Positions 30,012 through 40,827 of a stretch of DNA of 64,000 nucleotides are shown piece after piece. Source of the DNA: JAEUIG01 sp046349775 (GTDB taxonomy: Bacteria; Planctomycetota; Planctomycetia; Planctomycetales; Planctomycetaceae); NCBI GenBank assembly GCA_046349775.1, contig JAXMBS010000017.1, positions 15,171 through 79,170 of the forward strand. The letters are read 5' to 3'. Below the pieces are notes generated by a model that saw only the letters and a list, made by a program, of their open reading frames with translations, was not told the DNA's origin and searched no databases. The first letter of the stretch is position 1. Every line of letters begins with the position of its first letter. The position numbers and the translations under genes are program-made.

Positions 30012-30530
30012 CTACACAGTGAAGGGCGCGGGAGGTTGACGGCAGCCGACGGCGGACTCAAACAAGTCCATTAGCTTGGAGTACGAATCAATCGGTTCGA
30101 CCGATGATCGCGGAACATAAATCGATGCGCCTGCGTCTTTTATCAGAAAGAATCCCTTGGAAGCCGGCACGAACCCAACGAATCCAGTGTACTGTATCGT
30201 CGCAGATTCGTTCGTTGACGTTGTCGTGAGCGAATTGCGATCAAAAACGACATCAGTGCACTTGTCTTCTCGTGCTGTCGATACGCGCGATCTCACCCAG
30301 CGCCGTTTGTGAGTGGCAGCCATTAAGAATTCGTAGACGCCGCCGCACGTAATGAGCCCGCCGACCAGCCGCTGTTCGGCCACTGCGATCACCATCGCAA
30401 TGCCAAACAGCAGCAATCCCCCAGCGAACCAGATCTCGTACTTCCTGTACTTCGAGCGATGACGCAGCCACTCGTCGTAGTATTGCTCGAAGTAATTGCG
30501 ATCGAAGGCAATGTGCGCGGTTGCAATCAT
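30012..30530 (-). CDS. YcxB-like membrane protein
   Basis: This protein of about 172 residues resembles YcxB-type proteins. It has an N-terminal FDRNYFEQYYDEWLRHR stretch, two adjacent membrane helices (IWFAGGLLLFGIAMVIA and LVGGLITCGGVYEFLMA), and a C-terminal soluble beta domain with YTGFVGFVPASKGFFLIKD and the ending SSVEPIDSYSKLMDLF. The function is unknown. ATG 30530 is preferred, and a TTG at 30557 would add nine residues. Its stop lies 179 bases before the divergently placed desaturase start. It is just upstream of ahcY on the same strand, with about 75 bases between them, so co-transcription is possible. Confidence 0.7.
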   Translation of the reverse strand: MIATAHIAFDRNYFEQYYDEWLRHRSKYRKYEIWFAGGLLLFGIAMVIAVAEQRLVGGLITCGGVYEFLMAATHKRRWVRSRVSTAREDKCTDVVFDRNSLTTTSTNESATIQYTGFVGFVPASKGFFLIKDAGASIYVPRSSVEPIDSYSKLMDLFESAVGCRQPPAPFTV

Positions 30531-30605
30531 ATGCGCGCCACCCGCCGGCTCACTCAACCGGCCAACAGCCGCCCTTGACCCTCAGCCCTGGGCTCTCGTC
30601 CTTCC

Positions 30606-31947
<1,342 letters not shown>

Positions 31948-32195
31948 GATTCGTTCGAAACGGGGTGAACCGGCTTAATGGGGCGGGGCGCGGAGTGCGT
32001 CCGCCAGCCGGAAAAGCAGGCTATTTCAGCTGGTGCCGCGCACGATAGACGATGCGTCAGCGCGGACAAGGATTGATCGGGGAATACCTGGCGTGTTTCA
32101 CGTATCCCTCATCAATACACGCGATTAGAGTGTGCTTTCACCCGGACAGCCCGTTCCGGTATCGTGGTACCGACTCCGATCCCGGTCGCCGCGCC

Positions 32196-33414
32196 ATGTC
32201 GTCCAGCCGCTCCCCCTCCGTTCAGCACCCATTACGTGTCGCCGTCGTCGGCGGCGGCGGGCATGTGGGACTGCCACTGGGACTGTTTCTGTGCGACGTC
32301 GGCCACACGGTCACGATTGTCGACACGAATTCGCAGGGACTGGAGAACATCGCCGCCGGCCGGATGCCGTTTCATGAATTGGGCGCCGACGAACTGCTTC
32401 CGACCTGTCTCGCCTCCGGCAGGTTCCACCTGACCACACAAGTCAGTCCGTTGCGTGAGCAGGACGTGGTCATCGTGACGATCGGCACGCCAGTCGACGA
32501 ATACCTCGATCCGAACATCCGCACGTTCGACCGCGTCCTCGGGGGCGTCCTCGAGCAAATGCGAGACGGGCAACTGCTCATCGTCCGCAGCACCGTCTTC
32601 CCCGAGCATCGAACGCCTCGGCCGGCAGGTGGCGGAGCCGCGGGCTGAAGGTGCATGTCTCGTACTGTCCAGAGCGGATCGCACAGGGACAGCGCTGCAG
32701 GAACTGACGAAGCTGCCGCAACTGGTTTCCGGGTGCAGTCCGGAAGCGACGCGGCGAGCGGGCGACTTTTCCGGGAACTGGGGCGCACAGGTCAACGAGG
32801 AGTTGACGACCGTCGAAGTAGTCGGCGAAGCTGTTTTCCAACTCGTACCGGTACATCAACTTTGCGATCTCGAACCAGTTCTACATGCTGGCGGAGCGGC
32901 ATGGAGCGGACTTTGAGCGGATTCACGAAGCGGTGACGCGCGACTATCCGCGGATGCAGGGGTTCGCGCGGGCCGGCTTCGCGGCCGGCCCCTGCCTGTT
33001 GAAAGACACGATGCAACTCGGGCGTCGTTCAACCACAACCTGCTGACGCTCGGCCAGCACGCGATGATGATCAATGAGGGACTGCCGCGGTTTCTCGTGG
33101 ATCAACTCAGAGCATCGCGAAATTTGCAGGCGGAAACGGTCGGTATCCTGGGGATGGCCTTCAAGGGAAACTGCGACGACCCGCGGAGTTCGCTGTCGTA
33201 CAAGCTCCGCAAAGTCCTGACGCTGGAATGCCGTCGCGTGGTCTGCACCGATCCGTACATCGACGATCCGGAATTCGTCACGCTGGACGAGTGCCTTGCC
33301 CAATCTGACGTGCTGATCCTGGGGGCCTGCCACAGCGACTATCGCGATCTGCGAATCGAGAAGCCGGTGGTCGATGTGTTCGGCTTCCTCGGAAAGCGGA
33401 CAGCGAAAAGCTGA
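32196..33414 (+). CDS. Nucleotide-sugar dehydrogenase (UDP-ManNAc dehydrogenase type), frameshifted
   Basis: The protein oxidises a UDP- or GDP-sugar to the uronic acid form. ATG 32196 opens MSSSRSPSVQHPLRVAVVGG, a Rossmann GGGGHVGLPLG. The rest is spread over frames: STVFP, GLKVHVSYCPERIAQGQ (the family signature), ALQELTKLPQLVSG, ANSYRYINFAISNQFYMLAE, FNHNLLTLGQHAMMINEGLP, then TVGILGMAFKGNCDDPRSS and DPYIDDPEF at the C-terminus. The expected active Cys region is lost in frame breaks around 32990-33030. At least six indels are needed over 1219 bases. Closest in pattern to WecC-like enzymes, but the substrate is a guess. It heads a polysaccharide cluster. Confidence 0.82.
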
Positions 33415-33507
33415 AAGTGGAATCGACAGAATGACCCAATGTCGAATGGACCGATCGACGCGTTGTTGAAGCCACCCCTCACCAGACGACCAGGCACCTC
33501 TTTGCCA

Positions 33508-34529
33508 ATGCGTGTTCTCATCACCGGCTCGGCCGTCTACCCGGCAGCTACGTCGTCGGCGAGTTTCTCAACTCCGGATGGGACGTCGTCGGCCTCGACA
33601 ACTTTTCGAAATACGGCGAGCTGCGGCCGGCATATGAGGATCACGCACGCTACAGGTTCGTCAACGGCGATGCCAAGGACGTGGGGCTGATTCGCGAACT
33701 GCTCACGGGTTGCGAGCACTTCATTGCCGGAGCGGCGATGATCGGCGGGATCGCCTATTTCCACCGGCTGGCGTTCGACCTGCTGGCTGAGAATGAAAAG
33801 ATCACTGCGGCGGCGTTTGAGGCGGCCGTCGCCGCGCGGCGGATCGGGACGCTGCAGAAGATCACGGTGTTGTCGTCCTCGATGGTTTACGAGAACGCCA
33901 GCGAATTCCCCACGCCCGAAGGGGCCGAGCGGCGTTCTCCGCCGCCGTCATCGACATATGGATTTCAGAAGCTGGCGACCGAGTACTTTGCGCAGGGCGC
34001 GTTTCAGCAGTACGAATTGCCCTACACGATCGTGCGGCCGTTCAACTGCGTGGGAATTGGCGAACGGCGGGCCAGTGCCGACGAAGAGGTCATGTCGGGC
34101 GACGTGCGGCTGGCACTGAGCCACGTCGTGCCCGATCTGGTTCAGAAAGTCCTGAAGGGACAGGACCCCCTGCACATTCTCGGAGACGGCACCCAGGTGC
34201 GGCATTACACGTATGGCGGCGACCTCGCACGCGGGATCCGGACCTGCGTCGAACATCCCGACGCGCTCAATCAGGACTTCAACATCTCGACGGCTGTCCC
34301 GACAACGGTCCTGGAGCTCGCCACGCTGATCTGGAAGAAGATTCATGGGCCGGACGAACCGCTGCGCTTGTGTCTGATCCTCCGTTTGAGCACGACGTGG
34401 CGTCTCCGGTCTCCGAACACTGAAAAGGCAAAAGGCCTGCTCGGTTTTGAAGCGACGACCTCCCTCGACACGATTCTCGACGAAGTGATTTCAGGATTCG
34501 CCACCAGTATTCGAACTGGGACTATCTAA
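33508..34529 (+). CDS. NAD-dependent sugar-nucleotide epimerase/dehydratase, frameshifted
   Basis: This is an extended short-chain dehydrogenase of about 340 residues. MRVLITGS at ATG 33508 is followed in another frame by GSYVVGEFLNSGWDVVGLDN, which shows an extra base near 33535. Catalytic residues are visible as the Ser block (LSSSMVYENASE) and YGFQK (the YxxxK motif), with a later VRPFNCVGIGERR. Near 34370-34400 two compensating shifts scramble about ten residues. The C-terminal half (TQVRHYTYGGDLARGIRTCV, NTEKAKGLLGFEATTSLD) is typical of UDP-sugar epimerases and of the dTDP-glucose dehydratase group. The exact reaction is unresolved. It lies 94 bases downstream of the dehydrogenase gene and ends 73 bases before the GT2 gene. 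Confidence 0.82.
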
Positions 34530-34602
34530 GAACAGGTCGAGGCGTCGGGACTCAGACCAGGGTGATCGGAGCCGAGGTAGCGCGCAGAAGCAATAGCGGG
34601 CG

Positions 34603-35360
34603 ATGCGCAGACCGGTCTGCCAACAGACCTGCTGCTGACGTTGATTGTGCCAGTGTTCAACGAACCGACAACTTTCCGCTGGCAGGCGGATATCGAGCAG
34701 AACGTCCTGGCGCCGTTCCGGCTGCCGATGGTGGCGACTTCGACGCCGACACGACGGTGCCGATTGGCCGCGAGCTGGCTCGCACGCGTCCCCTGGCTGG
34801 AACTGCTGGCGAAACGACCTCGGGCTGCAGGTCGGCGAATGCGATCCGTGCCAAGCCTGCAGAACCTTACGGCCGGCCATTGTTGTGATGTCGGACTGCT
34901 CGACGATCTCGCCGTTGTTCCCGGAGATGGCGCTGCGACTGTATGCAGCGGCTATCGTGGTGGTGTGTCCTCGCGCTATGGCGCGGGGCCGGCAGCTCGG
35001 CGGTCCGTGGCCTGGGCGGGCCGATGAGCCGCACCGCGGGGCTGTCGCTGTACTGGCTCGGCCGGTTTCCCACCCACGATGCGACGAACAACTTCCGCAT
35101 GTACGATGCGGCACTCGTGCTGGCGAACTGCGGATCGAGGCCACGCGGGTTCGAGATCGCTCTGGAACTGACGGCCAAGGCGTTCGCGCAAGCGGTGTGC
35201 CGATTGCCGAAACTCCCGCGACGTGCGATCGCACCGCCGGATCGTCGAATTTCCGGATTATCGAGTCGTTGCCGAATTACTTCTGCGCTGGTACTGGCAC
35301 GCATTGCGTGCCGGCCGGGGACGCCGCAGAACTCCAGTGTCTGAGAACGACTCTCAATGA
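34603..35360 (+). CDS. Family 2 glycosyltransferase (polyprenyl-phosphate type), frameshifted
   Basis: The likely start is ATG 34603. After an early indel the conserved LLLTLIVPVFNEPTTFRW appears, the start of the GT-A fold. FDADT-type residues follow in a different frame, and the acceptor part reads SRTAGLSLYWLGRFPTHDAT, then NNFRMYDAALV, GFEIALELTAKAFAQ and WYWHALRAGRGRRR up to the TGA at 35358. The pattern (THDATNNFRMY, GFEIALELTAKA) matches dolichol-phosphate-mannose synthase-like GT2 enzymes. At least three or four frame changes are needed in about 250 codons. It probably loads a sugar on a lipid carrier for the membrane glycosyltransferase that starts 24 bases later. Confidence 0.78.
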
Positions 35361-35384
35361 TCAGCACTGGGCAGCAGGCCGGCC

Positions 35385-36934
35385 ATGCGACTGCCGAAGT
35401 ATGCCGGCGTCGTTGGGCTCATTCATGGGATGTTGGCAGTAATTTGCATCTTGTTCGTGGGGATCCGGCTCCCCGTGGCGTGCCGCCAGCCGCCGGCGCA
35501 GGACGAAGACTATTTCGCCGTGCCCGGACTCACGATTCTCGGCGAAGGCATTCCGCGAATTCCCTACATGCCGTCGCGGAATCCGCAAGGTGCCTTCTAC
35601 GAGGCGGACAAATTGTTGTACGCTCCCGCCGCTGGGCTTCTATGCCGAAGCGGCGATATATGCGGTGATCGGGCCCAGCACCGCGGCGCGAGGCGTGTCG
35701 TTATTGTGCGGATTGGTGGCAGTGGCGGCGGTCAATGTGCTCTCGGCGAGATTATTCCGCTCGGATACGGCCGGGACGTGGAGTGCCGCACTTTACGCCG
35801 CGTTCGCCTCTACTTCCCTGCTGACTGCTCGCTGACGCTGTGCGCAGCGTTGGGACTCGGCACGCTCGTCGCCATGTGCGAGTGGACGACAACGTTACGC
35901 AATCGGTGGCTCATTTATGGGGGTGGCGATTGGGCTGGGAATGTTGTCGCACCCGTTTGCAATCGTGTTTGCACTGCAAGCCGGAGTGTGGGCACTGCTG
36001 GTGGGCGGAAGGTTGGGCGACAGAGTCGACGGCGGGTTGTTGATCATGACGGCCGTCGCGACATTCGCCCTCTGGAGCGGATTGATCGTCCTGCAACCGG
36101 AGGCCTTCCGATCGCAGTTCTTCAACAATGTGCTCAATCAATCCGGACCGGGCCTGCTGTCGCGGGTCGTCTGGCCGTTCACCGTTCAGCGTGCAGATTC
36201 CGCTGTTCGTCGAGCACACCGGACTGCTGCAAGCGGGTGCAATGATCGCCGGCTGGCTGGCGGCAGTCATTCTCGCCGTTCGCACGTCAGATCGGGGTGT
36301 CCGCCTGGCAGTGTTGCTCGCCGGATCGGCCGTATTTCTGCACGTCGTCACAGTGGGTCTCCACGTGACGAAAGGCTATTGGTGCCGTCTGCGCGCTGCT
36401 GTTTATGTGCCTGGGCGGCGCGATTTCACGTTCGATGCAACAGTTGAAGTCGTTCAGCGCTCCCGCATCGACCGATAACCCCGCCCGACACCACGGTGGG
36501 GGCGATGCACCGCCCTCGCTGCGATCATCGCCGCCGCGATCATGCTTCCAAGCGCGGGCCTGCGGACGGTCGTCGCGCATCTGCGGCACTGGAACGATGT
36601 GAACTACAACGCTCCGCGCTTCACTCAGGAACTCATCGAAGCCGTGCCGGCCGATGCGAAGCTCGTCGTGGATCCGACCTATATCTTCGATTTCTACCGC
36701 GCCGGTCGGGACGTCACGCTGGCTCTCGATTACGAATTCTTCTTCAGCGTGCGTGGGACCGACTATGACTACGTCGTCGCCGGCCCGTATGCTCTGAGAG
36801 ACAACATCCCCGAGACTCTCAATGCCCGGTTTGTCCGGGCCTATGGAGACCGCGCGGACCCGTTCGCGTGCTATGCGGAACTCTTTGCGTCTCCTGAGAG
36901 GCAGGTTGTACCGGTTGAACGGGCGTCCGACTGA
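35385..36934 (+). CDS. Multi-pass membrane glycosyltransferase (ArnT/PMT-like), frameshifted
   Basis: ATG 35385 starts MRLPKYAGVVGLIHGMLAVI, a first membrane helix. The early lumenal loop has QDEDYFAVPG, the Asp-Glu pair position used by GT-C enzymes. Hydrophobic segments continue in changing frames: FYAEAAIYAVIGPSTAARGV, LLCGLVAVAAVNVLSARL, VAIGLGMLSHPFAIVFALQ, LIMTAVATFALWSGL, AGAMIAGWLAAVILAV and LLAGSAVFLHVVTVGL. A soluble C-terminal tail (about 36560-36934) is continuous. About six indels interrupt about 515 codons. The fold and the GT2 neighbour suggest lipid-linked sugar transfer. The frames and the identity of the sugar are uncertain. Confidence 0.7.
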
Positions 36935-37080
36935 ATAATCGCGCTTGGCGACAGGTTGTCGCCGCCTCCTCGGAGGACTTTGTCACTCTGCCACTTTGCC
37001 AGTCTGTGGCTTCTGCCATAGACTCACGAAGTACACCAGTCGTGCCGTGCCGTCGCACGCAGCGGCGTTTGAGGATCAAA

Positions 37081-37953
37081 ATGCGGATTCGGGACGTTTA
37101 TTCCGGCAGGTTTGGCCTGTCGATTGAGGTGTTTCCGCCAAAGACGGATCAGGGAGACACCGCGCTGTGGGAGACCCTGGAGCGCCTGCTGCGGTTTCAG
37201 CCGGCGTTCGTCTCCTGCACCTACGGCGCCGGGGGCACGACCCGCACTCGGACGATCGACATCTGCCGCACGATCCAGGACCGCTTCGGCCTGACCGCGA
37301 CCGCGCACTTCACCTGCGTGGGATCGCGCCGCGATGAATTGCTGGAATGGCTCGAACTGGCTACGCGAAACCGTATCGGCAACATCATGGCGCTGCGCGG
37401 CGACCCGCCGCAGGGAGCAAAAGACTTCCAGCCGGTCGCCGGCGGCCTGCGACACGCCAATGAACTCGTGACGCTCATTCGCGAGCATCACCCGGAAGTC
37501 GGCATCGGGGTCGCCGGTTATCCCGAAAAACATCCCGAAGCGGCCGATCACAAGTCCGATCTGGCCCATCTCAAGCACAAGGTGGACGCCGGGGCCGACG
37601 CCGTTTTCACGCAGCTCTTCTTCGCCAACGACAGTTTTCTGCGGTTTCGCGACGCCTGCACGGTCGCCGGCATCCGCGTGCCGATCGTCCCCGGCATCAT
37701 GCCAATCACGGAATTCGCACGGATCAAGCGCATCACGGCGCTCTGTGGCGCCGTCATTCCCACTGACCTCGCCTCGCGTCTCGAAGCGGCGCAGGATGAC
37801 GCAGTCGCACAGTTCGAAATCGGCGTCGAGTACGCCATCGCCCAGTGCCGCGAACTGCTCACCGCCGGCGTTCCCGGCATGCACTTCTACGTCCTTAACA
37901 AGTCGCAGGCTGGCGAACGGATTCTCGAAGCACTTCCCTTGCCGGGCCGCTGA
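37081..37953 (+). CDS. metF: Methylenetetrahydrofolate reductase
   Basis: MetF reduces 5,10-methylene-THF to 5-methyl-THF for methionine synthesis with FAD. The 290-residue TIM barrel starts MRIRDVYSGRFGLSIEVFPP, and the catalytic Glu lies in SIEVFPPKTD. Other signatures are FVSCTYGAGGTTRTRTIDIC, TAHFTCVGSRRDEL, NIMALRGDPPQG, the GVAGYPEKHPEA block with its conserved Gly-Tyr-Pro-Glu, DAVFTQLFFAND and VPGIMPIT, and it ends GMHFYVLNKSQAGERILE. ATG 37081 fits the usual length. An in-frame ATG 75 bases upstream has no family support. With ahcY at 30.6 kb it serves the methionine cycle, but they are not one operon. The frame is intact. Confidence 0.95.
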   Translation: MRIRDVYSGRFGLSIEVFPPKTDQGDTALWETLERLLRFQPAFVSCTYGAGGTTRTRTIDICRTIQDRFGLTATAHFTCVGSRRDELLEWLELATRNRIGNIMALRGDPPQGAKDFQPVAGGLRHANELVTLIREHHPEVGIGVAGYPEKHPEAADHKSDLAHLKHKVDAGADAVFTQLFFANDSFLRFRDACTVAGIRVPIVPGIMPITEFARIKRITALCGAVIPTDLASRLEAAQDDAVAQFEIGVEYAIAQCRELLTAGVPGMHFYVLNKSQAGERILEALPLPGR

Positions 37954-37958
37954 AACGA

Positions 37959-38115
37959 AGAACCGCGAAAAAGGCGAAAGCGGCGAAAAGAAGAAACCGC
38001 TAATAAACGCTGATAGACGCGAATCTCGTCCATCGGAGACCATCGGCGTTCAATAGCGTCTATTCGCCGTTCACCCTTTCTTGTTTTTCGCTGCTTTCGC
38101 GGCTTTCGCAGTTCC
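37959..38115. repeat. Inverted repeat of GCGAAAGCGGC-type words
   Basis: The left arm (from about 37959: GAACCGCGAAAAAGGCGAAA and on) pairs with the right arm ending GGCTTTCGCAGTTCC at 38115. The inner parts also pair (AATAAACGCTGATAGACGCG against its near complement). The whole 157-base element could form one long imperfect hairpin after metF and upstream of the promoter-like element for the DUF1501 gene. Confidence 0.7.
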
Positions 38116-38131
38116 TGATTGCTGATCAGAA

Positions 38132-38161
38132 TTGGCGGTTCGTCCGGCGGTGGGCTAGACT
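38132..38161 (+). promoter_or_regulatory. Promoter-like element upstream of the DUF1501 gene at 38210
   Basis: TTGGCG (38132-38137) and TAGACT (38156-38161) with an 18-base spacer match the layout before the DUF1501 gene at 2402. The shared downstream core is GGTGGGCTAGACT. A start near 38168 would leave a leader of about 40 bases. Confidence 0.5.
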
Positions 38162-38209
38162 GCTGTATCTCCTGCTGCGTTTCCCGCCTCACGACCCCAG
38201 GGCTGCGCT

Positions 38210-39583
38210 GTGCTCCGTGCCGGGCGATTATGGTCCCGTTGCTGCGACACGGGTGTGACCCGGCGAGAACTGTTGCGCATCGGCGCCGTGGCTCCGGTCG
38301 GCCTTTCGCTGGCCGATGTGTTGCGTCTGGAAGCGCGGGGACAGTCAGCCGGCGCGCCGGCAAAGTCGATCATTCTGCTGTGGCTCTGGGGCGGGCCGAG
38401 CCATATCGATACGCTCGATCTGAAGCCGCACGCACCGGTCGAGTATCGCGGGCCGTACGAGCCGATTGAGACGGCGGTCCCCGGCGTCCGAATCTGCGAA
38501 CTGCTGCCGCGGATTGCCCGCCGTGCAGACAAGTTATCGATCCTCCGCTCGCTGCACACCGATTCCAACGACCACGGCATCGCCGGCACGATCGGGCTGA
38601 CGGGGGACAAGGCCGGCGCCATCAGCCTGGGGGGCGTGACGCAGGCCGGCGCGCTGCGGCCGACGCACGGCTCAATCGTCTCGCGCATCTCGGGATTCAC
38701 TCCCGACATGCCGCGATTTGTGGCGATCGGCCAGCATCTGCACCAGGGGCACAAGCCAATCGCCGGTGAAGCGGCCGCCGCACTCGGGCCGATGCATGAC
38801 CCGTTTCGGATGGACTACCAGCCGCGCACCGGGGTCCAGCTGCCGTCGCTCGAGCTGCTGGACGGCGTCACCGCCAGCGGACTCGATCATCGCGCGGCGC
38901 TGCGCACGCAACTCGACTTGACGGCGCGGCGCGTGGAAAGTTCGCTCGCGACGTCGCGGCTCGACGAGTTCTATCAGCAGGCGTTCGCACTGTTGACCTC
39001 GCCGGCATCGCGCGCCGTATTCGATCTTGAACAGGAGTCGCCGAGCCTGCGCCGCCGGTATGGGCGCTTCCGGTTCGGGCAATGCTGTCTGCTCGCGCGG
39101 CGGCTCGTCGAGGCCGGCGTGCGGTTCGTCCAGGTCAACTGGAGTTCGCACGTCGAACCGATCGAGGATACCGGCGACGGCGGCTGGGACATGCACGACC
39201 GCTATTTCCAGCAGTACCAGGACCGGCACGCGTGGATGCTCGACCAGTCGCTGTCGGCTCTGCTCGACGACTTGTCGGAGCGCGGTCTGCTGGAGGAAAC
39301 GATTGTCATCGCCCTCGGCGAATTCGGTCGCACGCCGCGGATCAACGGCAAAGCGGGTCGCGACCACTGGCATCATTGCTATTCGGGCCTCGTCGCCGGC
39401 GGCGGACTGCGAGCGGGGCAGGTCATTGGCGAGAGCGACAAGCAGGCGGAGTACCCGGTCGTACACCCGATCACTCCGGCTGATGTGTTCACAACTGCGC
39501 TACAGCAGATGGGCATCGGCACCCCGCAGTTGACCGAGGCCGGCCTGCTCCCCAAGGGGGAGATCATCGAGGGACTGGTGTAA
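38210..39583 (+). CDS. DUF1501 family Tat-exported protein
   Basis: This 457-residue protein starts at GTG 38210. A GTG at 38255 (VTRRELLRIGAV) is an alternative that begins directly at the twin-arginine pair. Signature blocks are LLWLWGGPSHIDTLDLKPHA, SILRSLHTDSNDHGIAG, GQCCLLARRLVEAGVRFVQV, GDGGWDMHDRYFQQY, ALGEFGRTPRINGKAGRDHW and VHPITPADVFTTALQQMG. The domain belongs to the alkaline-phosphatase-like superfamily and has unknown activity. No DUF1553 gene is adjacent on either side. Its promoter resembles that of the DUF1501 gene at 2402, so the two may be co-regulated. The frame is intact. Confidence 0.92.
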   Translation: MLRAGRLWSRCCDTGVTRRELLRIGAVAPVGLSLADVLRLEARGQSAGAPAKSIILLWLWGGPSHIDTLDLKPHAPVEYRGPYEPIETAVPGVRICELLPRIARRADKLSILRSLHTDSNDHGIAGTIGLTGDKAGAISLGGVTQAGALRPTHGSIVSRISGFTPDMPRFVAIGQHLHQGHKPIAGEAAAALGPMHDPFRMDYQPRTGVQLPSLELLDGVTASGLDHRAALRTQLDLTARRVESSLATSRLDEFYQQAFALLTSPASRAVFDLEQESPSLRRRYGRFRFGQCCLLARRLVEAGVRFVQVNWSSHVEPIEDTGDGGWDMHDRYFQQYQDRHAWMLDQSLSALLDDLSERGLLEETIVIALGEFGRTPRINGKAGRDHWHHCYSGLVAGGGLRAGQVIGESDKQAEYPVVHPITPADVFTTALQQMGIGTPQLTEAGLLPKGEIIEGLV

Positions 39584-39600
39584 TGGTTTGTCTGAGCATT

Positions 39601-39679
39601 GGGTGTGCCACTGGCTTTGCCAGTGCAACTCAACTTCAGTGCTCAACCTGAAATGCACTGGCGTAGCCAGTGGCACCCG
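39601..39679. repeat. Paired-hairpin intergenic element (CACTGGC/GCCAGTG family)
   Basis: Two 7-bp hairpins (CACTGGC-TTT-GCCAGTG and CACTGGC-GTA-GCCAGTG) lie in inverted order, and their outer arms are complementary too. This is the same type as the element at 20228-20301. It lies just after a DUF1501 stop and upstream of the TolB-like gene. Confidence 0.7.
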
Positions 39680-39756
39680 TTCTGAATCCTTCTGCCTGGC
39701 ATCCAATGGTGATTGGCTTGAGTAACCGGTTCCGTGCTGCGGTCTGGTTCCATCGG

Positions 39757-40683
39757 ATGCGTTCGCTGGAGTATGGTTTGCCTGCCGCGCGGCTCTCCCG
39801 ACCCGTCGGGATCGCCCTCCCGTTCGCGCTCCTTGTGGTATGTGCGTCGCTACCTGCGGCTGAGCCGGTGCGGCTGACGTCGGACGGCCTCCTCAAGCAG
39901 CGGCCCGTCTGGTTCGCCGACAATCGACAACTTGTCTTCGCGCGCCACGAAGACAGCACCATTTTCCTGTACGTCCTCGACACCGAGACGAAGACCGAAC
40001 GGCGGCTCACGAATCTCACCGTCCCCGAATACGACGCCGTACCATCCCCTGACGGGAGGACGTTACTGCTGGCATTCGACAAAGTTTCCCCGAATCAGGG
40101 GGATATCGACATCGGCCGCTGGACGATCGAAGGGGAGAAGTTCGAGCCGCTGATTGTCACCGGCGACAAACTGTCGCACGAGGAATGGCCGGCCGTCTCG
40201 CCGGATGGCCGCCGCGTGGCTTACACGTCGACGCGAGAGGGCAACCAGGAACTCTATGTCGCTGATGCCGATGGCAAGAATCCGGTTCGGTTGACGCAGG
40301 ACCCCGCCCTCGATGCACATCCCGCCTGGTCGGCGGATGGGAAGTGGATCGCCTTCGCCACCGACCGTTGGGAGGGTCTGGAGATCGCAGTGACTGCACC
40401 GGATGGGACCGGCTTGCGGCGCCTCACCGACAGTCCCGGGCTGGACGACTACCCGGCTTACTCACCGGACGGCAAGTGCCTGGCATTCGTGACGCACCGC
40501 CCCGGGCAGCTCGACGTTGCGGTCCAGGACCTTGCCAGCGGGCAGATCGTCTGGACGACGGGCAATGATGCGATCGACAGCTTTCCGTCCTGGGCGCCGG
40601 ATGGACGGTTAACGTTCGTATCGGACCGGGACGGCGGGTTCGAGATCTATACGGTCAAGTTGCCGGATCGCGAAGCAGAGTGA
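39757..40683 (+). CDS. Exported TolB-like beta-propeller protein
   Basis: This protein of about 308 residues, starting at ATG 39757, has a signal peptide ending near SLPAAEP. Blades of the TolB/WD40-like PD40 type follow, each with an SPDG or SADG turn: VPSPDGRTLLLAFD, VSPDGRRVAYTSTREGNQEL, WSADGKWIAFATDRWEG, YSPDGKCLAFVTHRPG and WAPDGRLTFVSDRDGGFE. TolB itself acts with the Tol-Pal envelope system, but no tol gene is here, so a general periplasmic propeller is the safer call. Earlier in-frame starts at 39706 and 39670 would lengthen the N-terminus without family support. A 13-bp stem begins exactly at its stop codon. Confidence 0.82.
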   Translation: MRSLEYGLPAARLSRPVGIALPFALLVVCASLPAAEPVRLTSDGLLKQRPVWFADNRQLVFARHEDSTIFLYVLDTETKTERRLTNLTVPEYDAVPSPDGRTLLLAFDKVSPNQGDIDIGRWTIEGEKFEPLIVTGDKLSHEEWPAVSPDGRRVAYTSTREGNQELYVADADGKNPVRLTQDPALDAHPAWSADGKWIAFATDRWEGLEIAVTAPDGTGLRRLTDSPGLDDYPAYSPDGKCLAFVTHRPGQLDVAVQDLASGQIVWTTGNDAIDSFPSWAPDGRLTFVSDRDGGFEIYTVKLPDREAE

Positions 40684-40709
40684 CCCGGACGCTGTGAGCG
40701 TCCGGGTCA
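40681..40709 (+). terminator. Rho-independent-like terminator after the TolB-like gene
   Basis: TGACCCGGACGCT (which includes the stop codon) and AGCGTCCGGGTCA form a perfect 13-bp stem with a GTG loop, followed by ATTTGTTG. A second, weaker hairpin (40763-40784) precedes the convergent gene that ends at 40828. Confidence 0.7.
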
Positions 40710-40827
40710 ATTTGTTGCGGCCGGCCTCCCGACTGACGCGGAGACCTGCGGTCTAACCAATCGGCGGGGTCAGGAGACCCGCTCCGAACTGGGGAGCGTC
40801 CGGATCACTTTTGCATGCAAGCAGCTT

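Noticed and set aside
31948..32060. S-adenosylhomocysteine riboswitch upstream of ahcY
   Set aside because: I looked for the conserved core in the leader on the minus strand and did not find it. Riboswitch control is not supported by sequence.
37959..38115. CRISPR-like array in a purine-rich spacer
   Set aside because: The words are short, imperfect and placed as inverted arms. There are no equal repeats with unique spacers and no cas gene.
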